DNA of 64,000 nt, taken from Soonwooa sp023440705. GTDB lineage: Bacteria; Bacteroidota; Bacteroidia; Flavobacteriales; Weeksellaceae. This document shows positions 1 to 7,816 of the stretch, one piece after another (the first letter of the stretch is position 1; each line of letters opens with the position of its first letter). Below the pieces are notes generated by a model. It was given only the letters and a program-made list of their open reading frames with translations. It was not told where the DNA came from and did no database searches. The translations under genes and the position numbers were made by a program. The stretch lies in NCBI GenBank assembly GCA_023440705.1, contig JAEXRP010000024.1, forward strand, positions 3,890-67,889, in the 5' to 3' direction.

Positions 1-1044
1 TAAGCTAAATCCTTTGATATTCTCGCTCCAAAGAACATAGATTCCCCCTAAGACAGCGAAAATATTGATAAAAACTAAAAGTAATATTTCTGCACTAGAA
101 ATAATTTTTGTTTTGAAATAATTTTGCAACGCAAAAGCATAAAATATCAAATACGATAAAATAATAAAGTAAATAATCTTCGTACTTGGTGCGTCAATTA
201 TCCAGGTTAAAAAATAAATGGAAGTGAAAGTAAAGGCGAGCCAGCCGAGACTTTTCCAATTTCTAAGGAAAGCAATAACTAGCATTCCGATGTTGAGAAT
301 ACTTAAGTAACTGAATAAAAATAGATAATTACTTTGCCCAGTACTTACTAAAATTGGTGCTAAAAAACCGCCAATTAATGCGACGATATTTAAAACTTCA
401 CTTTTATAAAAATTAGCAAGAAGAACCGATGCTAGCGTGATAACTGCTAAAATCCCAAATGCAACATTTTGTGAAAACATGGCATATTCTTGAAAAGCAA
501 TTGTAATCGTCAGATAGAAAACGCTGATGCCGCCACCTGTAATAATTGATCCAAAAATTGAATAGTTTTTTCTTAGCCAATGTCCGATGCCTAAAAGGAT
601 TGCGCCAGTTATCATCCCAATTGCAACGCGTCCCGATTCACCAATCCAATTGCGATCGATAGCGTATTTTACAAAATAACCGATACCTAAAACCAATGTG
701 AAAATACCAATGACACTTAATGCATTTTGTTTTAAAAAAGACATGAGTTGTTCTAGTTTTCCTTCAAAAACATTGGGCTCTTTTGGGATTATTTTCTCCT
801 CAAGACTAGGTTTAGGAGGTTCAGGTTTAACAACAAACTCTGGTTGTAAAGTTGTTGGGGTTTCGATAGGTTTTTGTTCTGGTTTTGCTTCCTGAGGAAT
901 AACGGGTTTTTCAAAAGGAAGATTGAGGTTCGCATTTTGACCTTTTAGTCGCGAAACTTCTTCTTCAAGCTCTTTTATTCGTCCATTAAAATGGTAATAA
1001 ATCCAAATAACGATGACGATAAAAAATAGGAGTAATAATTCCAT
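1..1044 (-). CDS. DUF2339 family membrane protein (C-terminus cut by window edge)
   Basis: An open frame of 348 codons runs from an ATG at 1044 leftwards off the window with no stop. Residues 1-15 form a hydrophobic segment (starts MELLLLFFIVIVI), followed by a short charged stretch and a Pro/Glu/Lys-rich linker (about residues 45-95). After that come many closely spaced hydrophobic segments, for example ALSVIGIFTLVLGIGYFVKY and a Gly-rich GSIITGGGISVFYLT. A short N-terminal anchor, a proline-rich linker and then a polytopic region is the DUF2339 (predicted membrane protein) layout. Members are usually much longer, so most of the membrane region lies outside the window. The function of the family is unknown. 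It points the same way as pheA and starts about 90 bp past the pheA stop. Confidence 0.75.
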   Translation of the reverse strand, partial: MELLLLFFIVIVIWIYYHFNGRIKELEEEVSRLKGQNANLNLPFEKPVIPQEAKPEQKPIETPTTLQPEFVVKPEPPKPSLEEKIIPKEPNVFEGKLEQLMSFLKQNALSVIGIFTLVLGIGYFVKYAIDRNWIGESGRVAIGMITGAILLGIGHWLRKNYSIFGSIITGGGISVFYLTITIAFQEYAMFSQNVAFGILAVITLASVLLANFYKSEVLNIVALIGGFLAPILVSTGQSNYLFLFSYLSILNIGMLVIAFLRNWKSLGWLAFTFTSIYFLTWIIDAPSTKIIYFIILSYLIFYAFALQNYFKTKIISSAEILLLVFINIFAVLGGIYVLWSENIKGFSL

Positions 1045-1130
1045 TTGTTCTAATATTACTCAAATATATCAATTTTCGTTAAAGTAGATTTTGTATTAAG
1101 AACCAACAGCCAAGAACCCAAAACTAAATT

Positions 1131-1982
1131 TTAACTTTCCAAAAGATATTCGTTATAGTTGCCTAGGAAATCGACTTTTGTTCCAAGTGCTTTTAATTCT
1201 TCTAAAGCATTTTCATGAAGAATAGGATGCCAATCGCCAACAACATTTAGGAAAAAGAAATAGTTACCCAAACCAGTTTTTAAGGTGCGAGATTCTATTT
1301 TGCTAAGGTTCATGTTGCGCCAAGCAAAAACAGAAAGTACTTGGTGCAAACCTCCGGCGTGATCTTCGGGTAAGCTTACAAGCAATCCAGATTTTCGACC
1401 AATATTCTCTAAACTCGAGTTATCGTAAGAGTTTTTCGATTTTGAAATGATGATAAAACGCGTATGATTTTGTTCAAAATCGTGGATGCTGCGTTGGATG
1501 ATTTCTAAATCATAAAGCTTAGCAGCAAACTGATTGGCAACTGCCGCAAGTTTTCGGTCTGGATTTTCAGAAACATGTTTTGCTGCTGCCGCTGTTGACG
1601 AAAAATCTTGCTTTGGAATTTTTTTATAATGCGCATCCAAATAATGGAAACTCTGTGCTAAAGCTTGCGGATGCGAATATATTTTTTCTAAATCAGTATT
1701 ATTGATCTGCGATTTATGAATCATGAGATGATGTGCAATCGGCATGACGGCTTCGGCTTCTATTTGTATTTCAGGTGTTTTATAAAGATAATCCAAGGTC
1801 ATAGAAACTGTTCCTTCAATCGAGTTTTCTAACGGGATAACGGCTTTGTCAACAATTCCGTCTTCGACCGCCTTGAAGCAATCCAAAATACTAAACTGCG
1901 GAACTTTAGTTTCTGTCGGAAAAAGTTGCGTTGTTGCCAATTGTGTGAAAGAGGCTTCTGCCCCTAAGAATGCGATTTTCAT
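1131..1982 (-). CDS. pheA: Prephenate dehydratase
   Basis: Converts prephenate to phenylpyruvate in phenylalanine biosynthesis, in the cytoplasm. The 283-residue length fits a monofunctional enzyme without a chorismate mutase domain. The protein starts MKIAFLGAEASFTQLA (the family glycine-rich start, with GAEAS replacing the usual GPxGS). The conserved Thr-Arg-Phe motif is in NHTRFIIIS (about residues 173-181). A C-terminal ACT regulatory domain begins near residue 200 and carries GLLVSLPEDHAGGLHQVL and the ESR motif (SKIESRTLKTG) that binds Phe in feedback-inhibited enzymes, so allosteric inhibition by Phe is expected. It starts at the ATG at 1982. The 380-bp region upstream is shared with the divergent curli operon. 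Confidence 0.93.
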   Translation of the reverse strand: MKIAFLGAEASFTQLATTQLFPTETKVPQFSILDCFKAVEDGIVDKAVIPLENSIEGTVSMTLDYLYKTPEIQIEAEAVMPIAHHLMIHKSQINNTDLEKIYSHPQALAQSFHYLDAHYKKIPKQDFSSTAAAAKHVSENPDRKLAAVANQFAAKLYDLEIIQRSIHDFEQNHTRFIIISKSKNSYDNSSLENIGRKSGLLVSLPEDHAGGLHQVLSVFAWRNMNLSKIESRTLKTGLGNYFFFLNVVGDWHPILHENALEELKALGTKVDFLGNYNEYLLES

Positions 1983-2362
1983 ATGGTATTAAAACAAGGT
2001 TTTGTTTTTATGTAAATTAATTTTTAGCATAGTTAATATTTTTACTTCTAAGTAATGGTCTTTTTTATAGAAAATTGATTTTTTGTATATTTTTTTAAAA
2101 AATAGAAAGTGCTGAAGTTAACTAGATGATCTAGATGTAATGCTTAGAATAGCATCTTTTGATTGGATTCTTAAAAAATTCTTAAAATAAGATTTTAATA
2201 AATCTATAATTTATAGATGCTTGCGAGAATTAGCTAGCTATTAATGGGTATGTAAAGGGGTAACTGAAAATAGTGATGTCCAAAAATCATATATAAAAGC
2301 GATTTTTTTTTGAATTTAGGGGATATATCTTTGGACTGTTAAACAATTAAAAACAATTTATC
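1983..2362. other. Divergent intergenic region, pheA / curli operon
   Basis: This is a 380-bp AT-rich gap between divergent pheA and the first curlin gene, with no open frame that looks like a gene. It holds a perfect 7-bp inverted repeat with a 3-nt spacer at 2202-2218 (ATCTATA-att-TATAGAT) and a 10-bp palindrome TAGCTAGCTA at 2231-2240. Either could be a regulator site for the curli operon, but nothing here proves it. The -10-type element of the curli promoter is listed separately. Confidence 0.5.
2326..2333 (+). promoter_or_regulatory. Putative -7 box (TATCTTTG) of the curli operon promoter
   Basis: TATCTTTG matches the Bacteroidota -7 consensus TANNTTTG exactly and lies 29 nt before the first curlin start codon. 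The only TTTG upstream (2309-2312) leaves a 13-nt spacer, shorter than the usual 17-20, so the -33 element is weak or absent. That would fit a promoter needing an activator, which is inference. Confidence 0.5.
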
Positions 2363-3115
2363 ATGAAAAAGTTAATTTTAACTGCATGTGCAGTTTTCGC
2401 AACAAGTTTTGCATTCGCTCAATCAAACAATGATGTTACAACACAATTAGGTAATGGTAACTCTGCTCAAGTAGATCAAGTTGGCGCTGTTAATGACAAC
2501 TCTATTATGCAACAAGGAGATGACAACATTGCAAAAACTGACCAAAACGGAATTGGTAACATGAATGAATCTGAAAGTTACGGAAATCGTAACGAAATTG
2601 ATGTAACACAACTTGGTTATCAAAATGACAGCTATTCTGGACAGCTAGGAGATGATAACTATGCTTGGGTTTCTCAAACTGGTTTCTGGAATGAAAGTGC
2701 ACAATATCAAATTGGTAATGCAAACGATGCTCAAGTTCTACAAGTTGGTTTGGCAAATATGAGCCAACAAGTTCAATTGGGCGATGGTAATACTGCATGG
2801 GCAATTCAGGATGGAATTCTTAACAGTAATGACCAATGGCAAGATGGTGATGGCAACTTTGCGTACGCTAATCAATCTGGAATTTTGAATGAATCTATCC
2901 AAACGCAATTAGGCGATGGTAACATTGCACTTGTTTATCAAGATGGTTTAGGAAACTATGCTGATCAATGGCAACAAGGTACTGGTAATGGTGCATTAGA
3001 TACACAAACTGGTAACCTTAACAGTTCTATTGTTACTCAGCTTGGAGACGGACACATGCATGTAGGTACTCAAACAGGAGATAATAACTCAATGGTTATT
3101 AACCAAAGTAACTAG
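2363..3115 (+). CDS. Curlin-repeat amyloid fibre subunit (CsgA/CsgB-like)
   Basis: A secreted 250-residue protein with a signal peptide of about 20 residues ending AFAQ. The mature part is almost entirely ten tandem units of about 22 residues following the curlin pattern QxGxxNxAxxxQxGxxN, for example VQLGDGNTAWAIQDGILN and TQLGDGNIALVYQDGLGN. In CsgA such units each form a strand-loop-strand layer of a beta-solenoid amyloid, with Gln and Asn stacked in ladders. The protein is probably the major fibre subunit because it is long, regular and first in an operon with csgE, csgF and csgG homologues. It is acidic and rich in Asn, Gln, Gly and Asp, and has twice the repeat number of E. coli CsgA (five). 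Assignment as CsgA rather than CsgB is inference from order and size. Confidence 0.9.
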   Translation: MKKLILTACAVFATSFAFAQSNNDVTTQLGNGNSAQVDQVGAVNDNSIMQQGDDNIAKTDQNGIGNMNESESYGNRNEIDVTQLGYQNDSYSGQLGDDNYAWVSQTGFWNESAQYQIGNANDAQVLQVGLANMSQQVQLGDGNTAWAIQDGILNSNDQWQDGDGNFAYANQSGILNESIQTQLGDGNIALVYQDGLGNYADQWQQGTGNGALDTQTGNLNSSIVTQLGDGHMHVGTQTGDNNSMVINQSN

Positions 3116-3191
3116 GGAATTAGTTTAATTTTTGAGAGGAAGACTTGTTATCAAGCCTCTTCCTCTCTTTTATTCTTTTATTCTGTCAAAA

Positions 3192-3590
3192 ATGAAAACA
3201 AAATTTCTTTTGATAATCTGCTGTCTTAGCTCTTTTTTAGGGGTTAAGTCACAGTCATTTAAAGAAATTAACTCAAATAATATCTTTAGTTATCTTTCGA
3301 ATGTTAGTGTGGATATGCAATCTAAGCAGAGTGCTAGTAATATTATCCAAATAGGAAACAATAATGTTATCGAAGCTACTTTAATTAATGATCAACTTAT
3401 TAGTGTACAGCTTGGTAATAATAACCAAACCAGTTACAAGGATTATGATCCAACGCAATCAGCAGGAATGTTGATACAATCTATTGGCAATAATAATCTA
3501 ATAATGGTTGACGGTAGCAATTCGATTTCTAATAACATGAGTGTGGAAGTTATTGGCAATAATAAAACGATATTTATAGAAAACAGATAA
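3192..3590 (+). CDS. Second, shorter curlin-like protein (possible nucleator)
   Basis: A 132-residue protein. The ATG at 3192 is chosen because it places a good signal peptide (MKTKFLLIICCLSSFLGVKSQ, residues 1-21) at the N-terminus; upstream in-frame extension to a TTG at 3132 would bury it. The mature part has four spaced curlin-type motifs (IIQIGNNNVIEATLI, SVQLGNNNQTSY, IQSIGNNNLIMVDG, VEVIGNNKTIFIENR). They are less regular than in the upstream gene and richer in Ile and Val. By analogy with CsgB it could nucleate or cap fibres of the major subunit. That role is inferred from its size, irregular repeats and place in the operon, 76 bp after the major subunit. Confidence 0.75.
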   Translation: MKTKFLLIICCLSSFLGVKSQSFKEINSNNIFSYLSNVSVDMQSKQSASNIIQIGNNNVIEATLINDQLISVQLGNNNQTSYKDYDPTQSAGMLIQSIGNNNLIMVDGSNSISNNMSVEVIGNNKTIFIENR

Positions 3591-3600
3591 TATATTTATC

Positions 3601-4362
3601 ATGAAGTATTTTAATTTCTTGTTTTCTTGCTTTTTAATTCTTTTCCCGATATCTCTTTTTTCTCAAATTGAAAACGTATTCAACGTGAAGGCTGTTATTG
3701 AAGTTAAAAATGCTGAAGATATCTCATCGATTTATGCTAAAGCTATTAATAATGATGAAGTTGTACACGATCTTAACTATTTACTTATAAGTATTAAGCA
3801 ATCGTCAAATGGTAATATGACAAATAATAAGCAAGAAGGCAAGTTTGTTATTAGCCCAGATGAGACTAAAGATTTATCACATGTTACGATTAACCATGCA
3901 AAAGATGATCAGATAAAGATTTATTTATTCATTCGAAATGAAAAAGAGAATAAACTAATTTCTAAAGATTCTTTATTTATTAATGTAACTGATGGTGTCC
4001 AGATTAGTACAAATCGATCGATTAAAAATCCAGATACCGAAATTACCGAAGAAGATTTTGAGCTTAAAGGACTTGTGGTTGATAATACTAAAAGTAAAGT
4101 AGGAAAAGACTTTTTCGAAACATTTTATAATACTTATAGAGATTCTACTGAGCAATATGCTTTTGTAATTAATGTTAATGAGTTGCCATCAATTGGAAGA
4201 AATGGAATTATCAATATCGATACTAGTGATCAAAATATTTATAGTTTTCGAGTAGTCCCAAATGATGAATATATCACTGCTCAAGCTCAAATGACCATGC
4301 GTTATCTTAATAAGTATTATAGGGAAAGTAAACTATTAGATAAGGAGTTAGGAGCTCCCTAA
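3601..4362 (+). CDS. csgE: Curli assembly protein CsgE with an extra N-terminal domain
   Basis: A secreted 253-residue protein with a signal peptide ending near residue 21 (SLFSQ). The C-terminal half (about residues 145-250) looks like CsgE: it has ELKGLVVDNTKSKVGKDFF, an NVNELPSIGRNG stretch that matches the E. coli NERPSARWGS region, and a final helix with MTMRYLNKYYRE. CsgE caps the CsgG secretion pore in the periplasm and delivers subunits. The N-terminal part (about 25-125) is a predicted beta-rich domain absent from E. coli CsgE; its length and strand pattern recall CsgH, an inhibitor of premature curlin aggregation, but I cannot confirm this by eye. It lies 10 bp after the minor curlin gene and 3 bp before csgF. 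Confidence 0.82.
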   Translation: MKYFNFLFSCFLILFPISLFSQIENVFNVKAVIEVKNAEDISSIYAKAINNDEVVHDLNYLLISIKQSSNGNMTNNKQEGKFVISPDETKDLSHVTINHAKDDQIKIYLFIRNEKENKLISKDSLFINVTDGVQISTNRSIKNPDTEITEEDFELKGLVVDNTKSKVGKDFFETFYNTYRDSTEQYAFVINVNELPSIGRNGIINIDTSDQNIYSFRVVPNDEYITAQAQMTMRYLNKYYRESKLLDKELGAP

Positions 4363-4365
4363 GAC

Positions 4366-4797
4366 ATGAAAACAAATTATAATATCCTGAAATTTTTGCT
4401 AGTCTTACTTTTTAGCTTTAGTTTTTTTTTACAATTAAAGTCTCAGCAAATGGCTTATAAACCGATTAACCCAGCTTTGGGTGGTGAGTATTTTAATTAT
4501 AGTTGGCTACTAAGTTCGGCTAATGCGCAAAATCAGTTTGACGATAATAAAACAACAGGTTTTAAAGCCCAAACCGCGATTGGTGGATTTCAAGAGAATC
4601 TTAATCGACAGATTCTTAGTCAAATCTCAAAAAACTTATTTGGAGGTGAGTTTGGAGAGGCAACATTAACTCCTGGTGTTTATAATATGGGATCTTTAAA
4701 TATATCGATCTCAGACTATTTTGGAGGACTAAATATCAGTATAGTTGATATCAAAACTGGTGAACAAACTAATATTAATCTTCCTAATACAAATTGA
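4366..4797 (+). CDS. csgF: Curli assembly protein CsgF
   Basis: A 143-residue secreted protein with a signal peptide ending near residue 26. The mature N-terminus has the CsgF hallmark: QQMAYKPINPALGGEYFNY corresponds to the E. coli TFQFRNPNFGGNPNNG segment that inserts into the CsgG pore, and SSANAQNQF matches LNSAQAQN. The C-terminus (GGLNISIVDIKTGEQTNINL) matches the E. coli ending LNVTDRKTGQTSTIQV. In the known system CsgF binds the outer face of CsgG and couples secretion to nucleation at the cell surface. It is tightly packed in the operon, 3 bp after csgE. Confidence 0.92.
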   Translation: MKTNYNILKFLLVLLFSFSFFLQLKSQQMAYKPINPALGGEYFNYSWLLSSANAQNQFDDNKTTGFKAQTAIGGFQENLNRQILSQISKNLFGGEFGEATLTPGVYNMGSLNISISDYFGGLNISIVDIKTGEQTNINLPNTN

Positions 4798-4829
4798 AAT
4801 AAAATAATGTAACCCAAAAATCTGAAAAA

Positions 4830-6236
4830 ATGTATTTTAACCGTAACCTAAAAAAAGTACATTTTCTTCTTTCGATTTTATTTATTTTTCTTTACAGCTG
4901 TAGTGCTTTATTTAAAGCTCCTACAGGTTACCAAAGTTCTACATTAGGCGAAGTGACACCTTATACAAAGTTGTTAAAAACTTTACCGGAGCCTAAAGAA
5001 AAAACGGTGGTAGCTGTTTATAAATTTAAAGACCAAACTGGTCAATACAAAGCTTCAGAGAATATTTCTAATTGGAGTACAGCGATCCCGCAAGGGACGA
5101 CTTCAATTTTATTAAAAGCTTTGGAAGACTCAAAATGGTTCACAACAATTGAAAGAGAAAATATTAGTGATTTGCTAAACGAAAGACAAATCATAAAATC
5201 TACTCGTCAAGAATATGTAGCACTTCAAAATCAAACAAGTGCTCAGAAAAGTTCAGCAACTCCTTTGCCTCCGCTCTTGTTTGCAGGGGTGATTATTGAA
5301 GGTGGTATTGTTTCATACGATACTAATATCATGACAGGAGGAGCTGGTGCACGTTATTTTGGTGTTGGAGCAAGTTCTCAATATCGACAAGATCGTATCT
5401 CTGTCTACCTACGTGCTGTATCTACCAATAATGGTAAAATTCTCAAAACCATTTATACTTCAAAGACAATATTATCGCAATCTCTTAGTGGAAGTTTTTT
5501 CCGTTATGTTGATCCAGAGCGTCTACTAGAAGCCGAAATTGGGGTCACAAAAAATGAACCTGTGCACCTTGCTGTAAAAGAAGCAATAGAAAAGGCTGTT
5601 TTCTCTTTAGTTTTGGAAGGCGTTAAAGATGGACTATGGGAATCGGAAGCCTCAAATAAAAAGGTAATTGATAGTCTTATTGCGAACCAAAAAACGGAGG
5701 AGGAAATTAATGATAATTTCAGAGTTGATAATCGGATAATGGCTGATAAGCGTGGAAGTTTTGCCATTAGAGGAGGATTGCAATCGAACACTATAAAAGG
5801 TGATTATGTTAACGCTAAGGCTAAAGTTGGATTTAATATCGGAGCTAAATTATTCATCAATAAAAGTTTTAATATAGACGCTTCTTGGTCAGATTTTTAT
5901 CTAGAAAATTCTGGAATCTTCAAAAGAAAATTCAATAGTTTAGATTTTAATTTAGAATATATTCTTATGCCTTCGGATAATATAAGTCCTTATGCATATG
6001 GAGGTGTGGGCTTGATTGGATCTAGTTATTCCTATTTTAATAATATTAAAACTAAGATTAATGCTGGAGTTGGTGTCGAATATATGCCGCTGCCTAAGTT
6101 TGGGTTGAGGTTGTACGGTGAATATGACTTTGGAATGAATGACGATTGGGACAACTTTGTCAATGGGAAAAGGAATGATAATCTATTTCGAGTTGGCTTT
6201 AGTCTTAATTATTATTTTGGAAAACCTAAAAACTAA
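4830..6236 (+). CDS. csgG: Curli secretion channel lipoprotein CsgG with C-terminal barrel-like extension
   Basis: A lipoprotein with the lipobox cysteine at residue 24 (FIFLYSCSALF). Residues about 45-268 look like CsgG: APTGYQSSTLGEVTPY near the start, VVAVYKFKDQTGQYK, the IERENISDLLNERQI segment and the pore region YRQDRISVYLRAVSTNNGKI. CsgG forms the nonameric outer-membrane channel for curlin export. E. coli CsgG has about 277 residues and ends here. This protein goes on for about 190 more: a charged linker (about 270-305) and then a region of alternating strands (FNIGAKLFINKSFNIDASW, PYAYGGVGLIGSSYSYF, last residues FRVGFSLNYYFGKPKN) that looks like an OmpA-like 8-stranded barrel or porin-type domain. 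Confidence 0.9.
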   Translation: MYFNRNLKKVHFLLSILFIFLYSCSALFKAPTGYQSSTLGEVTPYTKLLKTLPEPKEKTVVAVYKFKDQTGQYKASENISNWSTAIPQGTTSILLKALEDSKWFTTIERENISDLLNERQIIKSTRQEYVALQNQTSAQKSSATPLPPLLFAGVIIEGGIVSYDTNIMTGGAGARYFGVGASSQYRQDRISVYLRAVSTNNGKILKTIYTSKTILSQSLSGSFFRYVDPERLLEAEIGVTKNEPVHLAVKEAIEKAVFSLVLEGVKDGLWESEASNKKVIDSLIANQKTEEEINDNFRVDNRIMADKRGSFAIRGGLQSNTIKGDYVNAKAKVGFNIGAKLFINKSFNIDASWSDFYLENSGIFKRKFNSLDFNLEYILMPSDNISPYAYGGVGLIGSSYSYFNNIKTKINAGVGVEYMPLPKFGLRLYGEYDFGMNDDWDNFVNGKRNDNLFRVGFSLNYYFGKPKN

Positions 6237-6258
6237 TGTAACCTAAAAACTTTGAATT

Positions 6259-7755
6259 ATGAACTTAAATAAAATTCTGCATTTCCTTTTGCTATTCCTG
6301 CTCGTATTTTCGGTAGGTTGTAGTGAGGATCTTGTGGAAAAAAGCAATAAAGCAAGCATAAAAGGCACGGTTGTTAAATACAAATCAAATGAGCCTTTAT
6401 CAAAAGTGAAAATTACGACGGCACCAACTACAGAAACTGTTTTCACTGGTGCGGATGGTAGTTTTATTATTAACGATGTGCCAATTGGAGATTATTCTGT
6501 TAAAGCAGAATTAGATGGTTATATTATGGAAATAAAAGGTGCGAACCTCAAAGATGATGGGCAAACAGTAAGTGTGGTGTTCGAGATGAAGGACGATAAT
6601 GCACTTAACTCACCACCATCGGTTCCAGATCTTATTACCCCTGCAGATAATGCAGAAAACCAGGCTTTGTCCGTAAAATTAAGTTGGAATTGTACAGATG
6701 CGGATAGTGACTCTTTGACTTACAAAGTAATTTTGAAAAATAATAAAAACAACAATGTTAAAACTTATAAAAACTTAGTTGATAAAGATTTAACTATTGA
6801 TAGTCTTGTGTATGGTACAAGTTATTTTTGGCAAGTCGTAGCGTCGGATAATATTAATCCTGAGGTTTTTAGCAAGATTAATAAATTCACAACTATTAAA
6901 ACACCAGAAAATCGTTTTCACTTTGTTAGAAATATAGGTAATAATTTGGGGATTATGTCCTCTAATGAAGCTGGTAACAGTTTTCAACTAACTTTAGATA
7001 ATACAAGTGCGATAAGACCAAGGAAAAGTAATGCCGCTGGTGTTATTGCTTTTATAAAAGTTGTTGATGGTAATCCCAATATTTTTACTGTGAAACCGGA
7101 TGGTTCAGATTTGTTTAAAGTCACAACAATACCTATATCTGGATTTAATATCAATGAGTTGGACTTCTCCTGGAGTGCAAATGGTAAAGAAATTATGTAT
7201 CCTAGTTTTGATAAGTTATATCGTGTAAATAAAGATGGTAGCGGAACACAGTTGGTGTATCAAACACCTGATGCTAGTTTTATTTCGGAGTGCGCTTGGT
7301 CAGCAGATGGGACAAAAATTGCTCTAAAGACTAATAATATCAATGGTTATAATGTGAAAATCTATGTCATAGATATGTTAGGGAATGTAATTAAAGATAT
7401 TATAAGCGGCGTGACAGGTGCTGCTGGTGGATTAGACTTTTCGGTTGACGGAAGTAAAATTTTATATACAAAAGATATTTCAGGTTTTGAAAATAGTGAT
7501 TATAGACAGCTTAATACTCACATTTTCATTTACGATTTAGTTACTGATACAACTTTAGATGTATCAAGTAAAACGAAAATCCCAGCCGGCTATATTGACA
7601 TTGATCCTCGATTTTCGCCAAACGAAGCAGAAGTTATTTTTACTCAAACTTCCAATGACGGTATATCTAGGAAAGATGTTTATAGGCTTTCTATATCAGA
7701 TGAGGATTCTAGAAAGTTGCTTTTCAGCAATGCCTGGATGCCCGACTGGGAATAG
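6259..7755 (+). CDS. Lipoprotein with carboxypeptidase-regulatory-like, Ig/FnIII-like and TolB-type beta-propeller domains
   Basis: A 498-residue lipoprotein with the acylated Cys at residue 21 (LVFSVGCSED). Domains in order: a carboxypeptidase-regulatory-like sandwich (about 33-110: ASIKGTVVKYKSNEPLSKVK, GADGSFIINDVPIGDYSVKA); a fibronectin-like domain (about 117-213: SVKLSWNCTDADSDSLTYKV, FWQVVASD); and a six-bladed-type propeller with WD40-like PD40 repeats (about 220-498: DFSWSANGKEIMY, CAWSADGTKIALK, DFSVDGSKILYTK, DPRFSPNEAEVIFT). It is the last gene of the curli operon, 22 bp after csgG and right before a strong terminator, so it is probably co-transcribed. It is not part of the classical csg set. 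A surface or periplasmic scaffold role for fibre secretion is inference. Confidence 0.8.
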   Translation: MNLNKILHFLLLFLLVFSVGCSEDLVEKSNKASIKGTVVKYKSNEPLSKVKITTAPTTETVFTGADGSFIINDVPIGDYSVKAELDGYIMEIKGANLKDDGQTVSVVFEMKDDNALNSPPSVPDLITPADNAENQALSVKLSWNCTDADSDSLTYKVILKNNKNNNVKTYKNLVDKDLTIDSLVYGTSYFWQVVASDNINPEVFSKINKFTTIKTPENRFHFVRNIGNNLGIMSSNEAGNSFQLTLDNTSAIRPRKSNAAGVIAFIKVVDGNPNIFTVKPDGSDLFKVTTIPISGFNINELDFSWSANGKEIMYPSFDKLYRVNKDGSGTQLVYQTPDASFISECAWSADGTKIALKTNNINGYNVKIYVIDMLGNVIKDIISGVTGAAGGLDFSVDGSKILYTKDISGFENSDYRQLNTHIFIYDLVTDTTLDVSSKTKIPAGYIDIDPRFSPNEAEVIFTQTSNDGISRKDVYRLSISDEDSRKLLFSNAWMPDWE

Positions 7756-7774
7756 GTTACATTTTTTTCAGAAA

Positions 7775-7810
7775 GAACCTCTTCAATATTGAAGAGGTTC
7801 GTTTTTTTTA
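7775..7810 (+). terminator. Rho-independent terminator of the curli operon
   Basis: A perfect 26-bp inverted repeat (GAACCTCTTCAAT/ATTGAAGAGGTTC, 7775-7800) is followed by GTTTTTTTT, 20 bp past the last operon gene. A shorter run of A on the other side means it may also help end the convergent regulator transcript. Confidence 0.9.
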
Positions 7811-7816
7811 AACTAA

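Noticed and set aside
2505..2804. Minus-strand frame of 99 codons inside the curlin gene
   Set aside because: It is a shadow of the curlin repeat on the other strand: the periodic Gln and Asn codons read as Leu, Val and His without any protein-like features.
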